Made by a program: the position numbers and the translations under genes
Part shown: positions 33,824 through 42,193 of the stretch, one piece after another
Layout of the letters: each line of letters starts with the position of its first letter
How positions within the stretch are numbered: position 1 is the stretch's first letter
Assembly (NCBI GenBank): GCA_037367405.1
Contig: JAZKJV010011400.1
Coordinates: forward strand, 5,888,501 to 5,952,500
Origin: Ottelia alismoides
Taxonomy: Eukaryota; Streptophyta; Magnoliopsida; Alismatales; Hydrocharitaceae
Reading direction: 5' to 3'
Length of the DNA stretch: 64,000 nt
The notes under the pieces: generated by a model
Seen by the model: only the letters and a program-made list of their open reading frames with translations
Database searches by the model: none
What the model was told of the DNA's origin: nothing

Positions 33824-35737
33824 TCAGTGTGGCTGGACAATCAAGTGCCGCGCTTTGGGCGACAGGTCTTTCAAAACTTCTTGTTTGCCATCGGGCCAGG
33901 TGATTTCTACCTGCTCGAGAGTTTCGTCAGCGGGCAAGCCCCAGTGGACATAATACGGCTTCTGGGTCAAGTAACTACCGCCAGAGACCACGTTGCGCAA
34001 CATCTTTCGCTTGTTGGACGTAATCACCAGACGCGTGCCAATCGCATCGCGATTGGAAACGGTACCGACCAATTCCAGCAGCCACCAGTTGCCCGGTAGT
34101 TGCGACTGGTTCTCCAGCAGGACAGCGTCTTGATCGACATGCGTAAACAGCAGATCCATATCTCCATCACGCTCTAGATCAAAGGCGGCCACGCCACGAC
34201 CGCGCCATTTTTTGGAAAAGTAGCTAGCGCTATCGAACGTTTGGCTGAGAAACTTTTTGCTGCTCTGATTCTCCAAATAGATCGGAGATTGTTCGGGTGG
34301 TTCGGAACGCATGACGTGACCGTTGGCGATGATCACGTCTTCATCGCCATCCAGATCAAAGTCATTGGCGACTGTCCCCCAGGCCACATAGGTCTTGCCA
34401 AGCGCCATCAAACCGGCCGTGGTGGTCACATAGCGAAAGTTCGCATCGCCATCGTTCTTGTAGAGCGCAAAAGCCTGGTTCTCGTAATTGCATACCAGGA
34501 TGTCAGGCAACAGGTCTTGATCGTAATCCAGACAGCACAAACCCATGCTGCCTTCGGGCGTGCCCATGTCATCAACCGCTACCCCGCAGGCCATGCCCGA
34601 CTCTTCGAAGCGGCCGTCCTTGTTCAAATACAAGAAGTTGTTGGTCGTATCGTTGGCAACATAGATATCGACTTTGGAATCCTGGTCGACATCCATCACC
34701 ATGACGCCCAGTCCCTTACCTTGTTCGACCAGCCCGATATCCTGCTGTTTCAAGCTGAGCGTGCCGTCGCCATTGTTGAGGTAGATGGCATCGGTGATGC
34801 CTGTAAAGCCGCCGGGAGCGCAGACGTCTTTTTTACCCAGTGACTTGCAATCGGGATGATTGTCGAAGGACCAATCGACGTAATGCGCCACGTAGATATC
34901 CAGATCGCCATCGGCATCGAAATCGCCCATCGCGGCGCTCGTACCCCAACTGGGTTTGTCCATGCCAGCAGCGTGCGCTGTCTCGACAAACGTTCCGTCG
35001 CCTTGATTGATGAACAGGGCTGCCGCATGGTAGCCGGTGATCAGCATGTCGGCAAAACCATCGTTGTTCAAGTCACCGGAGATAGCAGCATGCGAATAGA
35101 TTTCGCTGCACGCGGTGCGCGATAGTGAAGTGGTGTCCAGGAACTCTTGTCCTCGTCGATTCCACCACATCGCGCCGCCCAGACCGGTGACTTGTTTGTT
35201 CTTTAGCTGACCACCTGAAGTCAAGTAGAGATCGTCGTAACCATCGCGATCGAAATCAGCCACCGCTGCGCCACCGCCAATGGTTTCCAGAATCGAATAC
35301 TCGCCCGCGCTCTCACCATTATCGTAGTAATGTTTCAGATGCTTGTCGGCGGTCACGTCGCGCAGAACCACGGGCGATGCCGCGGGTTTCGGTGGAATGC
35401 CGGCGTTTGGTGCAGTGCTGGACGAAGATGAATCTGTGCAGCCGGTTAGCAGACCGCAGAGCGCCAGCAGACATAGGGTGGCTTGTCTACCAACAGCAAC
35501 CGATGGGTAACTAGTTGGACAGCGCCAGTTGGCAAGCTCGCGGGATGAAGTCTTCGTAGCCACCGCTGCCAAGCGGCGGACGGCATTAACTTTCGCGTCC
35601 ACCGTCTGGCGACGGTGGCTACGCAGCTTACCAAGTGACGCTGTCCAGCTAGCCTGTGGTTGTGGTCGAGGCGGTAGCGGGCTGGGTGGCGCGAGCGGCA
35701 TCGGCCTGGGTGCGATGGAAACTGGCTCGTTGATCAT
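33824..35737 (-). CDS. ASPIC/UnbV-domain FG-GAP lipoprotein (CRTAC1-like, cassette 1)
   Basis: A 637-residue protein. The first 90 residues are Pro-rich and then contain SHRRQTVDAKVNAVRRLAAVATK, the translated family A repeat, before the hydrophobic TLCLLALCGLLTGC lipobox near residue 100. No ATG occurs between the repeat and the signal peptide, so translation seems to pass through the repeat. The mature part starts with a CRTAC1-type LKHYYDNGESAGEYSILETIGGGAAVADFDRDGYDDLYLTSGG block, FG-GAP repeats with DxDxDG calcium loops, and ends with an ASPIC/UnbV domain (RDAIGTRLVITSNKRKMLRNVVSGGSYLTQKPYYVHWGL). The start overlaps the 3' end of the TPR gene by 89 bases. Paralogue of 54749-56578. Confidence 0.9.
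   Translation of the reverse strand: MINEPVSIAPRPMPLAPPSPLPPRPQPQASWTASLGKLRSHRRQTVDAKVNAVRRLAAVATKTSSRELANWRCPTSYPSVAVGRQATLCLLALCGLLTGCTDSSSSSTAPNAGIPPKPAASPVVLRDVTADKHLKHYYDNGESAGEYSILETIGGGAAVADFDRDGYDDLYLTSGGQLKNKQVTGLGGAMWWNRRGQEFLDTTSLSRTACSEIYSHAAISGDLNNDGFADMLITGYHAAALFINQGDGTFVETAHAAGMDKPSWGTSAAMGDFDADGDLDIYVAHYVDWSFDNHPDCKSLGKKDVCAPGGFTGITDAIYLNNGDGTLSLKQQDIGLVEQGKGLGVMVMDVDQDSKVDIYVANDTTNNFLYLNKDGRFEESGMACGVAVDDMGTPEGSMGLCCLDYDQDLLPDILVCNYENQAFALYKNDGDANFRYVTTTAGLMALGKTYVAWGTVANDFDLDGDEDVIIANGHVMRSEPPEQSPIYLENQSSKKFLSQTFDSASYFSKKWRGRGVAAFDLERDGDMDLLFTHVDQDAVLLENQSQLPGNWWLLELVGTVSNRDAIGTRLVITSNKRKMLRNVVSGGSYLTQKPYYVHWGLPADETLEQVEITWPDGKQEVLKDLSPKARHLIVQPH
35556..35622. repeat. Family A palindromic repeat, 67-bp copy inside a coding sequence
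   Basis: GTAGCCACCGCTGCCAAGCG at the left and CGTCTGGCGACGGTGGCTAC at the right. It lies in the 5' region of the ASPIC/UnbV gene in an open frame. Outside its left end the flank is GAAGTCTTC, whose complement GAAGACTTC matches the sequence after the intron-split copy at 3875. Confidence 0.9.
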
Positions 35738-37034
35738 ACATTCTCTTTTCGTTCGGCTCCTTGGCCTTGGCCGACTTGTTGGCGTAGTACTCGCTCAAGA
35801 ATTCGTGGGCTTCCAGGCACTTGGGGTCATAGGCCAAGGCGCTGCGAATCCAGAATAGGCCAAAGCGTTCCGATTCGTACTTGAACAATATCTTGCCCAT
35901 TTGAATTCGGGCAGCCGTGTTGTGTTGGTCCTGGTTGATTTGATCGCGTAGTACCGTGATTTTATCGTACTCTTTGCGTTCTTCGGTAATCTGGGCCAGC
36001 ACTTTCTGAGCTTCTTCGTGGTGGCCTAGTCGGCGGAGCACCTGACCATAAGAGTTGCGGGCCACGAAGTCGCGCGGATCTTCCTCCAGAGCCATTTCCA
36101 AGTAGTGTTTGGCTTCTTCCCATTTACCCAACTTGACGTCCAACATGCCCAGTTCAGAAGCGGCCAGGAAGCGTTCGGGGACTTCATCGACGATGCGGTA
36201 AGCTACCAGGGCGGCGGCTTGCCCTTGGTCGGCGACATACTTGAACAGTTCGCGGCTCTTTTCCAACTCGCCGGCCTGTTGGTAACAATGAGCCATAAAA
36301 GTCTTGACGGCTAGCTCTTGCGGTCCACTTTCGAATCGCTTGAGAATCTCGAGCGCTTGCAGAGGGGCATTCTTGCCGGACTCCAAACGTGCTAGCCGCC
36401 AGGCGGCCTGGATGTGCCGGGGATCCTTCTTGAGAGCCTTCTTGTATTCCTCTTCGGCTTTCGCCGTATCGCGAATGTGTTCGTGCAACACGCCGAAGCG
36501 ATAGTTGACCATTGGGTCATGCGGGAAGGCTCGTTCGTAATCGTCCAGTAGATTGGAGGCTTCGTTGAATCGAGACTGGCTGGCCAGGCCGTTGGCAAAG
36601 GCATCGACCACCAGCCCGATATCTTTGGGTAGTTGTGCGATCCACTGGCGCGCCCGAGACTCCAGGGCCGCGTCCATTTCGCCGATGCTCAAGTTGGCGA
36701 TATCTTGCTCGCGGTCGAGCATCTCTGGATCGAACCCGAGTTGATGAGCCTGCACCAGGTGCTTGAGCATCCCAGAGTTATCGCCGTTGAGCCTCGCGAT
36801 GCGAGCTCGCAAGAATTCCACGGGTGCCTGATTACCGAAGGTTACTTCAGCAATGTTCAGCCACCGCTGAGCGCTGGGGAGCTTACGAGAAAGAATTGCG
36901 TTATCGGCCATCGACACAGCCAGGCCCGTGACGCCGCCTCGCACGAGAAATAGGCCGGCTAACACAATCAGAACGATCACTAAAGGCAAGAGCCGACGCT
37001 TGGGCGTCGGCTTGCCCGTCTCTTTGCGGCTCAT
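35649..37034 (-). CDS. Membrane-anchored TPR-repeat protein (cassette 1)
   Basis: A 461-residue protein with a basic N-terminus (KPTPKRR), one membrane segment (LLPLVIVLIVLAGLFLV, about residues 15-31) and a large extracytoplasmic part made of tetratricopeptide repeats, e.g. NYRFGVLHEHIRDTAKAEEEYKKALKKDPRHIQAAWRLARLE and ELGMLDVKLGKWEEAKHYLEMALEEDPRDFVARNSYGQVLRRLGHHEEAQKVL. The C-terminus is Ala/Thr-rich. TPR arrays bind other proteins. It lies between the small lipoprotein and the ASPIC/UnbV gene, overlapping the latter. The same order is seen in cassette 2. Confidence 0.9.
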   Translation of the reverse strand: MSRKETGKPTPKRRLLPLVIVLIVLAGLFLVRGGVTGLAVSMADNAILSRKLPSAQRWLNIAEVTFGNQAPVEFLRARIARLNGDNSGMLKHLVQAHQLGFDPEMLDREQDIANLSIGEMDAALESRARQWIAQLPKDIGLVVDAFANGLASQSRFNEASNLLDDYERAFPHDPMVNYRFGVLHEHIRDTAKAEEEYKKALKKDPRHIQAAWRLARLESGKNAPLQALEILKRFESGPQELAVKTFMAHCYQQAGELEKSRELFKYVADQGQAAALVAYRIVDEVPERFLAASELGMLDVKLGKWEEAKHYLEMALEEDPRDFVARNSYGQVLRRLGHHEEAQKVLAQITEERKEYDKITVLRDQINQDQHNTAARIQMGKILFKYESERFGLFWIRSALAYDPKCLEAHEFLSEYYANKSAKAKEPNEKRMYDQRASFHRTQADAARATQPATASTTTTG

Positions 37035-37135
37035 CAGCGCGAACTCAATGCCCTCTGGTTCCAGTAGCCCATGACAAACCGATCGACCCTAGCGCACAAC
37101 GTGTGCCGTGCATCTACGGCTCGTTTAACAAGTTT

Positions 37136-37453
37136 CTAGAGCAGCTTTAACAGCTCTTTCGCCTTGGCCTTGATCTTGTCAGGACCTTGTACCTTCATCA
37201 ATTCGTCGAGGCCGGCCTTCACCGCTTCACCCTTGGTCGGATCCTTTTCCTTCAGTGCATTGACGTTGGCAATCAGCACTTGCATACCACTGCCCAAACG
37301 TCCGCTCTTGGCGATGGCCTCCAGATCGGACTTGATCACTGCCGAAAAGTCCATGTCGACCTTCTGTTCGAAGTCGTTGGCCGAACCTCCACCGCAACCG
37401 ATCATCGGTGATGCAAACAACAGACAACCAACCAGCAGGAATCCCAAACGCAT
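37136..37453 (-). CDS. Small lipoprotein (cassette 1)
   Basis: About 105 residues. The start at ATG 37453 has GGAG 6 bases upstream; ATG 37459 and TTG 37465 are also in frame. The lipoprotein signal is RLGFLLVGCLLFASPMIGCGGGS with the lipidated Cys in IGC. The mature part is short and helical, Lys/Glu/Asp-rich (DFEQKVDMDFSAVIKSDLEAIAKSG, then LDELMKVQGPDKIKAKAKELLKLL). No known domain is recognised. It lies between the DUF1559 and TPR genes, as does the unrelated-looking lipoprotein of cassette 2. Confidence 0.75.
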   Translation of the reverse strand: MRLGFLLVGCLLFASPMIGCGGGSANDFEQKVDMDFSAVIKSDLEAIAKSGRLGSGMQVLIANVNALKEKDPTKGEAVKAGLDELMKVQGPDKIKAKAKELLKLL

Positions 37454-37822
37454 AGCCATCTCCAAAAAAGCTCTACGGACAAATGGTTGTAGTCTCTGCC
37501 ACCTGCTCGATAGTAGCCACCGCCGCCAGGCGGTGGTTGATCACCTCTGAATCCAACCACCGCCTTGGTGGCAGTGGCCAGTTCAACGTGAACGACTGCG
37601 TAGTGGCAGTGGCTACTTCAAGAGGGAACCGCCGACTGTCGGCGGTGGCCAGGTCAGCACGCCAGAGACTAACCCCGATAAATGACAAGAGTTTCCTGAC
37701 ACTCGGACAGGAAACTCTAACTTGTTGATCTACTCTTAGCAATGCAGGCGGTGCCAAGGCACAGCCTGCTTGTGGTTCTCGTGACAACTCAGTCCCAATC
37801 GGGGCCGAGTCACGATAACTGC
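37454..37822. other. Intergenic region with family A repeats
   Basis: No gene is seen. It contains a diverged family A unit (37513-37582, GTAGCCACCGCCGCCAGGCG ...), a further half (37590-37604, GTAGTGGCAGTGGCTAC-like) and a similar CCGCCGACTGTCGGCGG palindrome at about 37628-37644, between the DUF1559 gene and the small lipoprotein gene. Confidence 0.6.
37513..37613. repeat. Family A palindromic repeats, diverged
   Basis: The left half GTAGCCACCGCCGCCAGGCGGTGG is an intact hairpin; the right half (CCACCGCCTTGGTGGCAGTGGCC) and a nearby extra half (GTGGCAGTGGCTAC) are altered. Confidence 0.7.
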
Positions 37823-38875
37823 TTACTGTTCCAGGCTGGCAGCTTCGTCACCGCGAGCGGTTCCCAGAGCCTGGTAAACCTGCAGAGCGATGGTTTCGCT
37901 GATGAACTGAACAGAACCGTCACCCATGGCGTGCATGGCACCACCGGTGTGTCGGCTGCGAGCCGGATAGATACCGTCGTTATCGCCTTCACCGCAACCA
38001 CCGCAGTTGTTCCCCGCTACACCGCGCCAGTTGGGCGGTGCAATGGTGTTGAAGGCAGTGTTGTACATACCAGGACCCATCCAGTGCGAACCGGCACCCG
38101 AGACGTGGTTGCCGCCACCGGCCTTGGTAGTGATCTCGAAGGCATCCAGTTGGGCTTGAGTCCAAGCGCGTGCACCGGCTCCCGAGGGGAACGACAGGCC
38201 ACGAGCGATATCGCCTTTGTTGGAGAACAACGACGAAGAAGCATCACCCTTGATGAACTCACCCAAGAAGATCGTGTTAGACAGTCCGTCTGGAACGTCC
38301 GCAAACTTGGTGTAACGCGTGCGGTTGTAAGGACCGATCTGGTCACCAGCAGCCACATACCAGCCCAGGTTCGTACCAGCCGAGAAGGCGTAATTGTTGC
38401 CTGGATAGTTTTGGTCAGGGTAATCCGGATCCGATGGGCACTTGAAGCCAGGAATCTTGGAAGCGAACTGAGCCTTGATGCTCATGTTGCTGCCCGGAGG
38501 ATTGGGCACGTCAGCTTGCCAAGGATGGCCTTGGTAGTGCGGGTAGGTTCGGTGATTACCGAAGAAGACCTGGGCAAACAAGCCGCCTTGCTCGATGTAA
38601 GGCAGCAAACAGGTGTGCGGCGAGTAGCCGTTCCAGTTTGAATCTTGTCCCCAATCGGTTTGCCCCGGAGACGACAGACGGCCAATGGACTTGGTCGCCG
38701 ATTCGTAGTTGTGAACTGCTAAAGCGAGTTGCTTCAGATTGTTGCTGCAGCTCATACGACGAGCTGCTTCGCGTGCTGCCTGAACAGCAGGCAACAGCAA
38801 GCCAACGAGGATACCGATGATCGCGATAACCACCAGCAGCTCTACCAGCGTAAAGCCTTTTGTCTTTCTCTTCAT
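37823..38875 (-). CDS. DUF1559 prepilin-like protein (cassette 1)
   Basis: A 350-residue protein from ATG 38875. The N-terminus [42 protein letters not shown] is a type IV prepilin-like leader: Gly-Phe-Thr-Leu-Val-Glu cleavage/methylation site followed by a hydrophobic helix. The DUF1559 region follows, with [15 protein letters not shown], and the C-terminal H-X9-DG signature in [18 protein letters not shown]. These proteins are very abundant in planctomycetes and are thought to form surface or pseudopilus-like structures. It is the first gene of cassette 1. It has Gly-rich variable segments. The role is not established. Confidence 0.95.
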   Translation of the reverse strand: MKRKTKGFTLVELLVVIAIIGILVGLLLPAVQAAREAARRMSCSNNLKQLALAVHNYESATKSIGRLSSPGQTDWGQDSNWNGYSPHTCLLPYIEQGGLFAQVFFGNHRTYPHYQGHPWQADVPNPPGSNMSIKAQFASKIPGFKCPSDPDYPDQNYPGNNYAFSAGTNLGWYVAAGDQIGPYNRTRYTKFADVPDGLSNTIFLGEFIKGDASSSLFSNKGDIARGLSFPSGAGARAWTQAQLDAFEITTKAGGGNHVSGAGSHWMGPGMYNTAFNTIAPPNWRGVAGNNCGGCGEGDNDGIYPARSRHTGGAMHAMGDGSVQFISETIALQVYQALGTARGDEAASLEQ

Positions 38876-39211
38876 GTACAGGGCCCAATTCTCACTAGGA
38901 CAAGAAACCAATACAAAAAATGAAACTAGAGGAGTCGGTGCCTAACGGCATGTCCGATTTTCCCACTAATATCTAATGTAGGGTCCGAACCGCCCCGTAG
39001 TCAACGGAATTGCAGAAGGTTTTGTATTTTTCCCTGCTTTCGGGAACAAAAAACCTTGCTTTAAGTTAAGAATCCGCTCCCATGGCTGTGCCGCTTCGCC
39101 CCTGCGCGATTGTTCGGAAAATACTTCGGCAAAAAGAGCTGGGCCAAAAGCGCCATCGTTGATTGGCTGTCGTGGCTTTTCAGGCGTTCGTTTGCCGTCT
39201 GGCGACGGTGG
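38876..39211. other. Intergenic region upstream of the DUF1559 gene
   Basis: Holds the promoter of cassette 1 (minus strand); AT-rich stretches lie at 38900-38990 but no clear motif pair could be picked. At 39195-39215 is half of a family A unit. Confidence 0.5.
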
Positions 39212-39215
39212 CTAC
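39195..39215. repeat. Family A half unit supplying a stop codon
   Basis: CCGTCTGGCGACGGTGGCTAC. Read on the minus strand its first bases are GTAGCCACC; the TAG at 39214-39212 is the stop codon of the DUF1697 gene. Confidence 0.75.
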
Positions 39216-39739
39216 AGCTGGTGGACCTTCTCTACGGTGCGGAAATTGCGCGCGGTGGCGGCAACACCCAAGTACCTTTCCACGCAATTGGCTAACTTCG
39301 ATCGACCCAGCCCGCTGGGAGTGTGGAGATAGAAAACTGCCTTGGTCAACTGATAACTCTCATCAGATGCCTTCACTTTATCCAGCGACAGCAGGTCGGG
39401 TTTACCAGGCGCAGCGGCCAAAAAGTAAAAATGAAGTGTCGTCGGTTCCGCAGTGGCACCGGGAAACGGATTATTCTCAATGGCCAGGCGCAACTGTCGG
39501 CCGGTCAGTACCATGACTGCCGGACGAAAGCCGTGATGCTGCTCGACTGTGTCCATGATTTGCGCAGCCAGGGAACTCGTCGACTGGCGGCCAGCCTCGA
39601 ACACGACGTTTCCGCTCTGAATGTAAGTGCGAACATTGGTCAGTCCTATCGACTCGAGTTCCGCCTTTAAACTGGCCATCGGCAAGGCATGTTTGCCGCC
39701 CACGTTGATGCCACGCACAAAGGCTATGTATTTGGGCAT
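39212..39739 (-). CDS. DUF1697 family protein
   Basis: A 175-residue protein from ATG 39739 (the frame is open to 39763). The family signature is at the start: KYIAFVRGINVGGKHALPMASLKAELESIGLTNVRTYIQSGNVVFE, followed by FYFLAAAP and the C-terminal YLHTPSGLGRSKLANCVERYLGVAATARNFRTVEKV. The function is unknown. The stop codon lies in a family A half repeat, so the last residues (HQL) may be non-native. It starts 28 bases after the end of the GSDH-diheme gene on the same strand. Confidence 0.92.
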   Translation of the reverse strand: MPKYIAFVRGINVGGKHALPMASLKAELESIGLTNVRTYIQSGNVVFEAGRQSTSSLAAQIMDTVEQHHGFRPAVMVLTGRQLRLAIENNPFPGATAEPTTLHFYFLAAAPGKPDLLSLDKVKASDESYQLTKAVFYLHTPSGLGRSKLANCVERYLGVAATARNFRTVEKVHQL

Positions 39740-39766
39740 TCGCCACCGACCTTCCGTTTCCAACGA

Positions 39767-41986
39767 TCAACGCGCTGCCTGGGATGCAATCCAGGCTTGC
39801 ATCAAGGCCACGCCTTCTTCATCGACCAGCGATGTGGCCAACGGTGGCATCTGGCCCGGGCCGCGTCGCTGCATCCGAAGTGGAATCAACGAGCGGGCGG
39901 CATCGCCAGGGGCTATCAAGCGAGCCTCGGGGATCTTGAAGGCATCGTGCTGCGGTGTCGCATCCAAGATCTGCATCTTGGCCAGCGACGTGTGAGCCGA
40001 GAGCTCCATACGTGAGTTGCCACCTCCAGCCTCAGTGTGACAATGCGCGCAGTTGGCTTGCAAATACCCACGCACACGCGCTTCCAGTGGCTGAGTAGAG
40101 TCGGCTGGATCAGCCAGTTGCGGATAATCAGCGAGTGCCTTGGGCAATTGGCCACCAGGCATCACCTCTTCGCGAGCGCCCGGCATCTTGAGCAGACCGA
40201 TATGGGCCAAGGTCCGCAATTGATTGTCTTGCACTTGCCCGTAATCATGCACGCGATTCATCTGGGCAGTCGACAAGCCCAAAACATAATTGGCAGCCCG
40301 CGAATGGCAGACCATGCATTCGGTGCGACTGGGATATCGCCACTGCTGCTGGCTGACCTGGTCTGGACTGCGAGTAAAGCTTACGCGATAGGTCTCATGG
40401 TCACCGGCCGCGGGCACTAAAGTAGCATCCGTCTGATCGTCGTTCCATCGATAGGAATAGCCAAACCACTCCTTGTCGACTTTGGTCATGATCCGGGTCT
40501 CGATGCGCTGATCGATGACTTGCTGATCACGCACCACGGGCAGTGTAAAAGTCTTGACCAACACACTACCGCTGGGAAAGTTCCAGCCCCAATTGTCCGT
40601 GCCTTCGATAACGCCTTGTCCAGGCACTGCCAGCCAGCGACTCTTGCCGGCTCCATCGGACCACAGTGGCGCTTGGACCGAATACGAGATCAGCCCCGGA
40701 CTCATCACGCCGCGTGCGACATCGGTATACAGCCCAGTTTGGCTCAGCCGCGTCGGGAAGGGATGCGCGGCAGTCTGTGCCGGTTGCGGCTGCAAGTGAT
40801 ACAGCCCGCCTTCGTGATCGACAATCACTACTTCGCCTCGCGTGTCCACACCGAAACCTGCGATCTGCAGAGTAGAGCGGGCCAGATGCTTGTGCCACAC
40901 GATTCGCTGGCCATCATGCAACACAGCCCAGATATTGCCAGTGGCATAATCACCGTAGAGATAAGCACCGACCAATTCGGGAAACTGCTCACCTCGATAG
41001 ACGACGCCGCCGGTGAGCGATCGAGCTTCGGAATGCGGATGCTCGACGGTGGGTGCTGCCAGCGGCGCGGGACCTTGCTGACGCTGCGGCTGAAACGGAT
41101 GACTGCCCTCCATCACGCTCCAGCCGTAGTTCTCGCCTTTGCGTATCAGGTGAGCCGTCTCCCACAAGTCTTGCCCATTGTTGCCCACCCACAGTTGGTC
41201 AGAGGTGTGGTCGTACGTCATGCGCCAAGGATTGCGCAGCCCGAACGCCCAGATCTCTGGCCGAGCACCGGGTAGGTTCACAAAGGGATTGTCCGGCGGC
41301 ACGCTGTATGGGCTGGCAGGCTCACGGTCCACATCGATACGGATCACCGAGCCATTGATGGTCTCTAGATCCTGCCCGGTTAGATTGACGTCCGAGTCGG
41401 AGGTACCATCGCCAGCGGTGACATACAGCATGCCATCGCTTGCAAACGCCAGGTCGCCACCGTTATGCCCATCCGAAGGCCACTCGATGATCGGTTTCAG
41501 CGACTCGCTGTCCCAGTGATAGGGCGGTTGTGGCTGGACGGTGACGCGATAGACCTTGGTGGCTACCTTGTCCAGCTGTTCTGACTTGCCATTGCAACCG
41601 ATGTAGACAAAGCCGTTGATGGCGAATTGCGGATGAAAGGCCAGGCCGTAAATGATCTCAGGTATCTCGAGCAGTTTGTTCGTTTGACCCACTGCGGGAT
41701 CATCGACAAAACGTTCGATAACACCTGGTCCCGCGTAACCTTCGCGATGCGTGACCAGCCACATTGCCTGTCGATCAGGAAACGAGCCGACGGCCAGCAA
41801 GCCTTTGCGTTCCAGACCGGGATAGGCGCGCACCGTGCGGTACGGAGGCAGCGGATCGGGAAAGCCGTTCAGTCGTTCATTGTTCCAGTCCGGCCGCTGG
41901 TCCAGACCAAAAGCGGGTTCGGAGGCCGCGGCGCTTGATGCACACCAAACCACTAGCCCCCAACACATCCACCATCGAACGAACAT
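39767..41986 (-). CDS. Glucose/sorbosone dehydrogenase-like protein fused to a diheme cytochrome c domain
   Basis: A 739-residue secreted protein (signal peptide MFVRWWMCWGLVVWCASSAAAS). Residues about 45-400 form a six-bladed PQQ-type GSDH propeller (LLAVGSFPDRQAMWLVTHREG, IYGLAFHPQFAINGFVYI, GHNGGDLAFASDGMLYVTAGDG, WAFGLRNPWRMTYD, GENYGWSVMEGSHPF). Residues about 420-735 resemble the SO2930 type of diheme protein, with two CxxCH motifs: CMVCH in RTECMVCHSRAANYVLG and CAHCH in LQANCAHCHTEAGG. Both haem sites look intact. A periplasmic oxidase/dehydrogenase passing electrons to cytochromes is the likely role; the substrate is unknown. Confidence 0.9.
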   Translation of the reverse strand: MFVRWWMCWGLVVWCASSAAASEPAFGLDQRPDWNNERLNGFPDPLPPYRTVRAYPGLERKGLLAVGSFPDRQAMWLVTHREGYAGPGVIERFVDDPAVGQTNKLLEIPEIIYGLAFHPQFAINGFVYIGCNGKSEQLDKVATKVYRVTVQPQPPYHWDSESLKPIIEWPSDGHNGGDLAFASDGMLYVTAGDGTSDSDVNLTGQDLETINGSVIRIDVDREPASPYSVPPDNPFVNLPGARPEIWAFGLRNPWRMTYDHTSDQLWVGNNGQDLWETAHLIRKGENYGWSVMEGSHPFQPQRQQGPAPLAAPTVEHPHSEARSLTGGVVYRGEQFPELVGAYLYGDYATGNIWAVLHDGQRIVWHKHLARSTLQIAGFGVDTRGEVVIVDHEGGLYHLQPQPAQTAAHPFPTRLSQTGLYTDVARGVMSPGLISYSVQAPLWSDGAGKSRWLAVPGQGVIEGTDNWGWNFPSGSVLVKTFTLPVVRDQQVIDQRIETRIMTKVDKEWFGYSYRWNDDQTDATLVPAAGDHETYRVSFTRSPDQVSQQQWRYPSRTECMVCHSRAANYVLGLSTAQMNRVHDYGQVQDNQLRTLAHIGLLKMPGAREEVMPGGQLPKALADYPQLADPADSTQPLEARVRGYLQANCAHCHTEAGGGNSRMELSAHTSLAKMQILDATPQHDAFKIPEARLIAPGDAARSLIPLRMQRRGPGQMPPLATSLVDEEGVALMQAWIASQAAR

Positions 41987-42193
41987 ACCATTGCCCTCCG
42001 CGCGTTTTTTATCATTGCCGCTCTATCATACTGCACGCGCAGCGCGACAGCTTGGCATCTTGGACAGAGGGAGTCCAACTGGCGCGGAAGTTGGGCACTT
42101 TGGCAGGTTGGACTAGCCGCTGGAACTGGCCGGCCGCAACGACTCGCTCCGCCACGGCCAGTGCCATCTCAAGGCGACATCACATTGGCCTGC

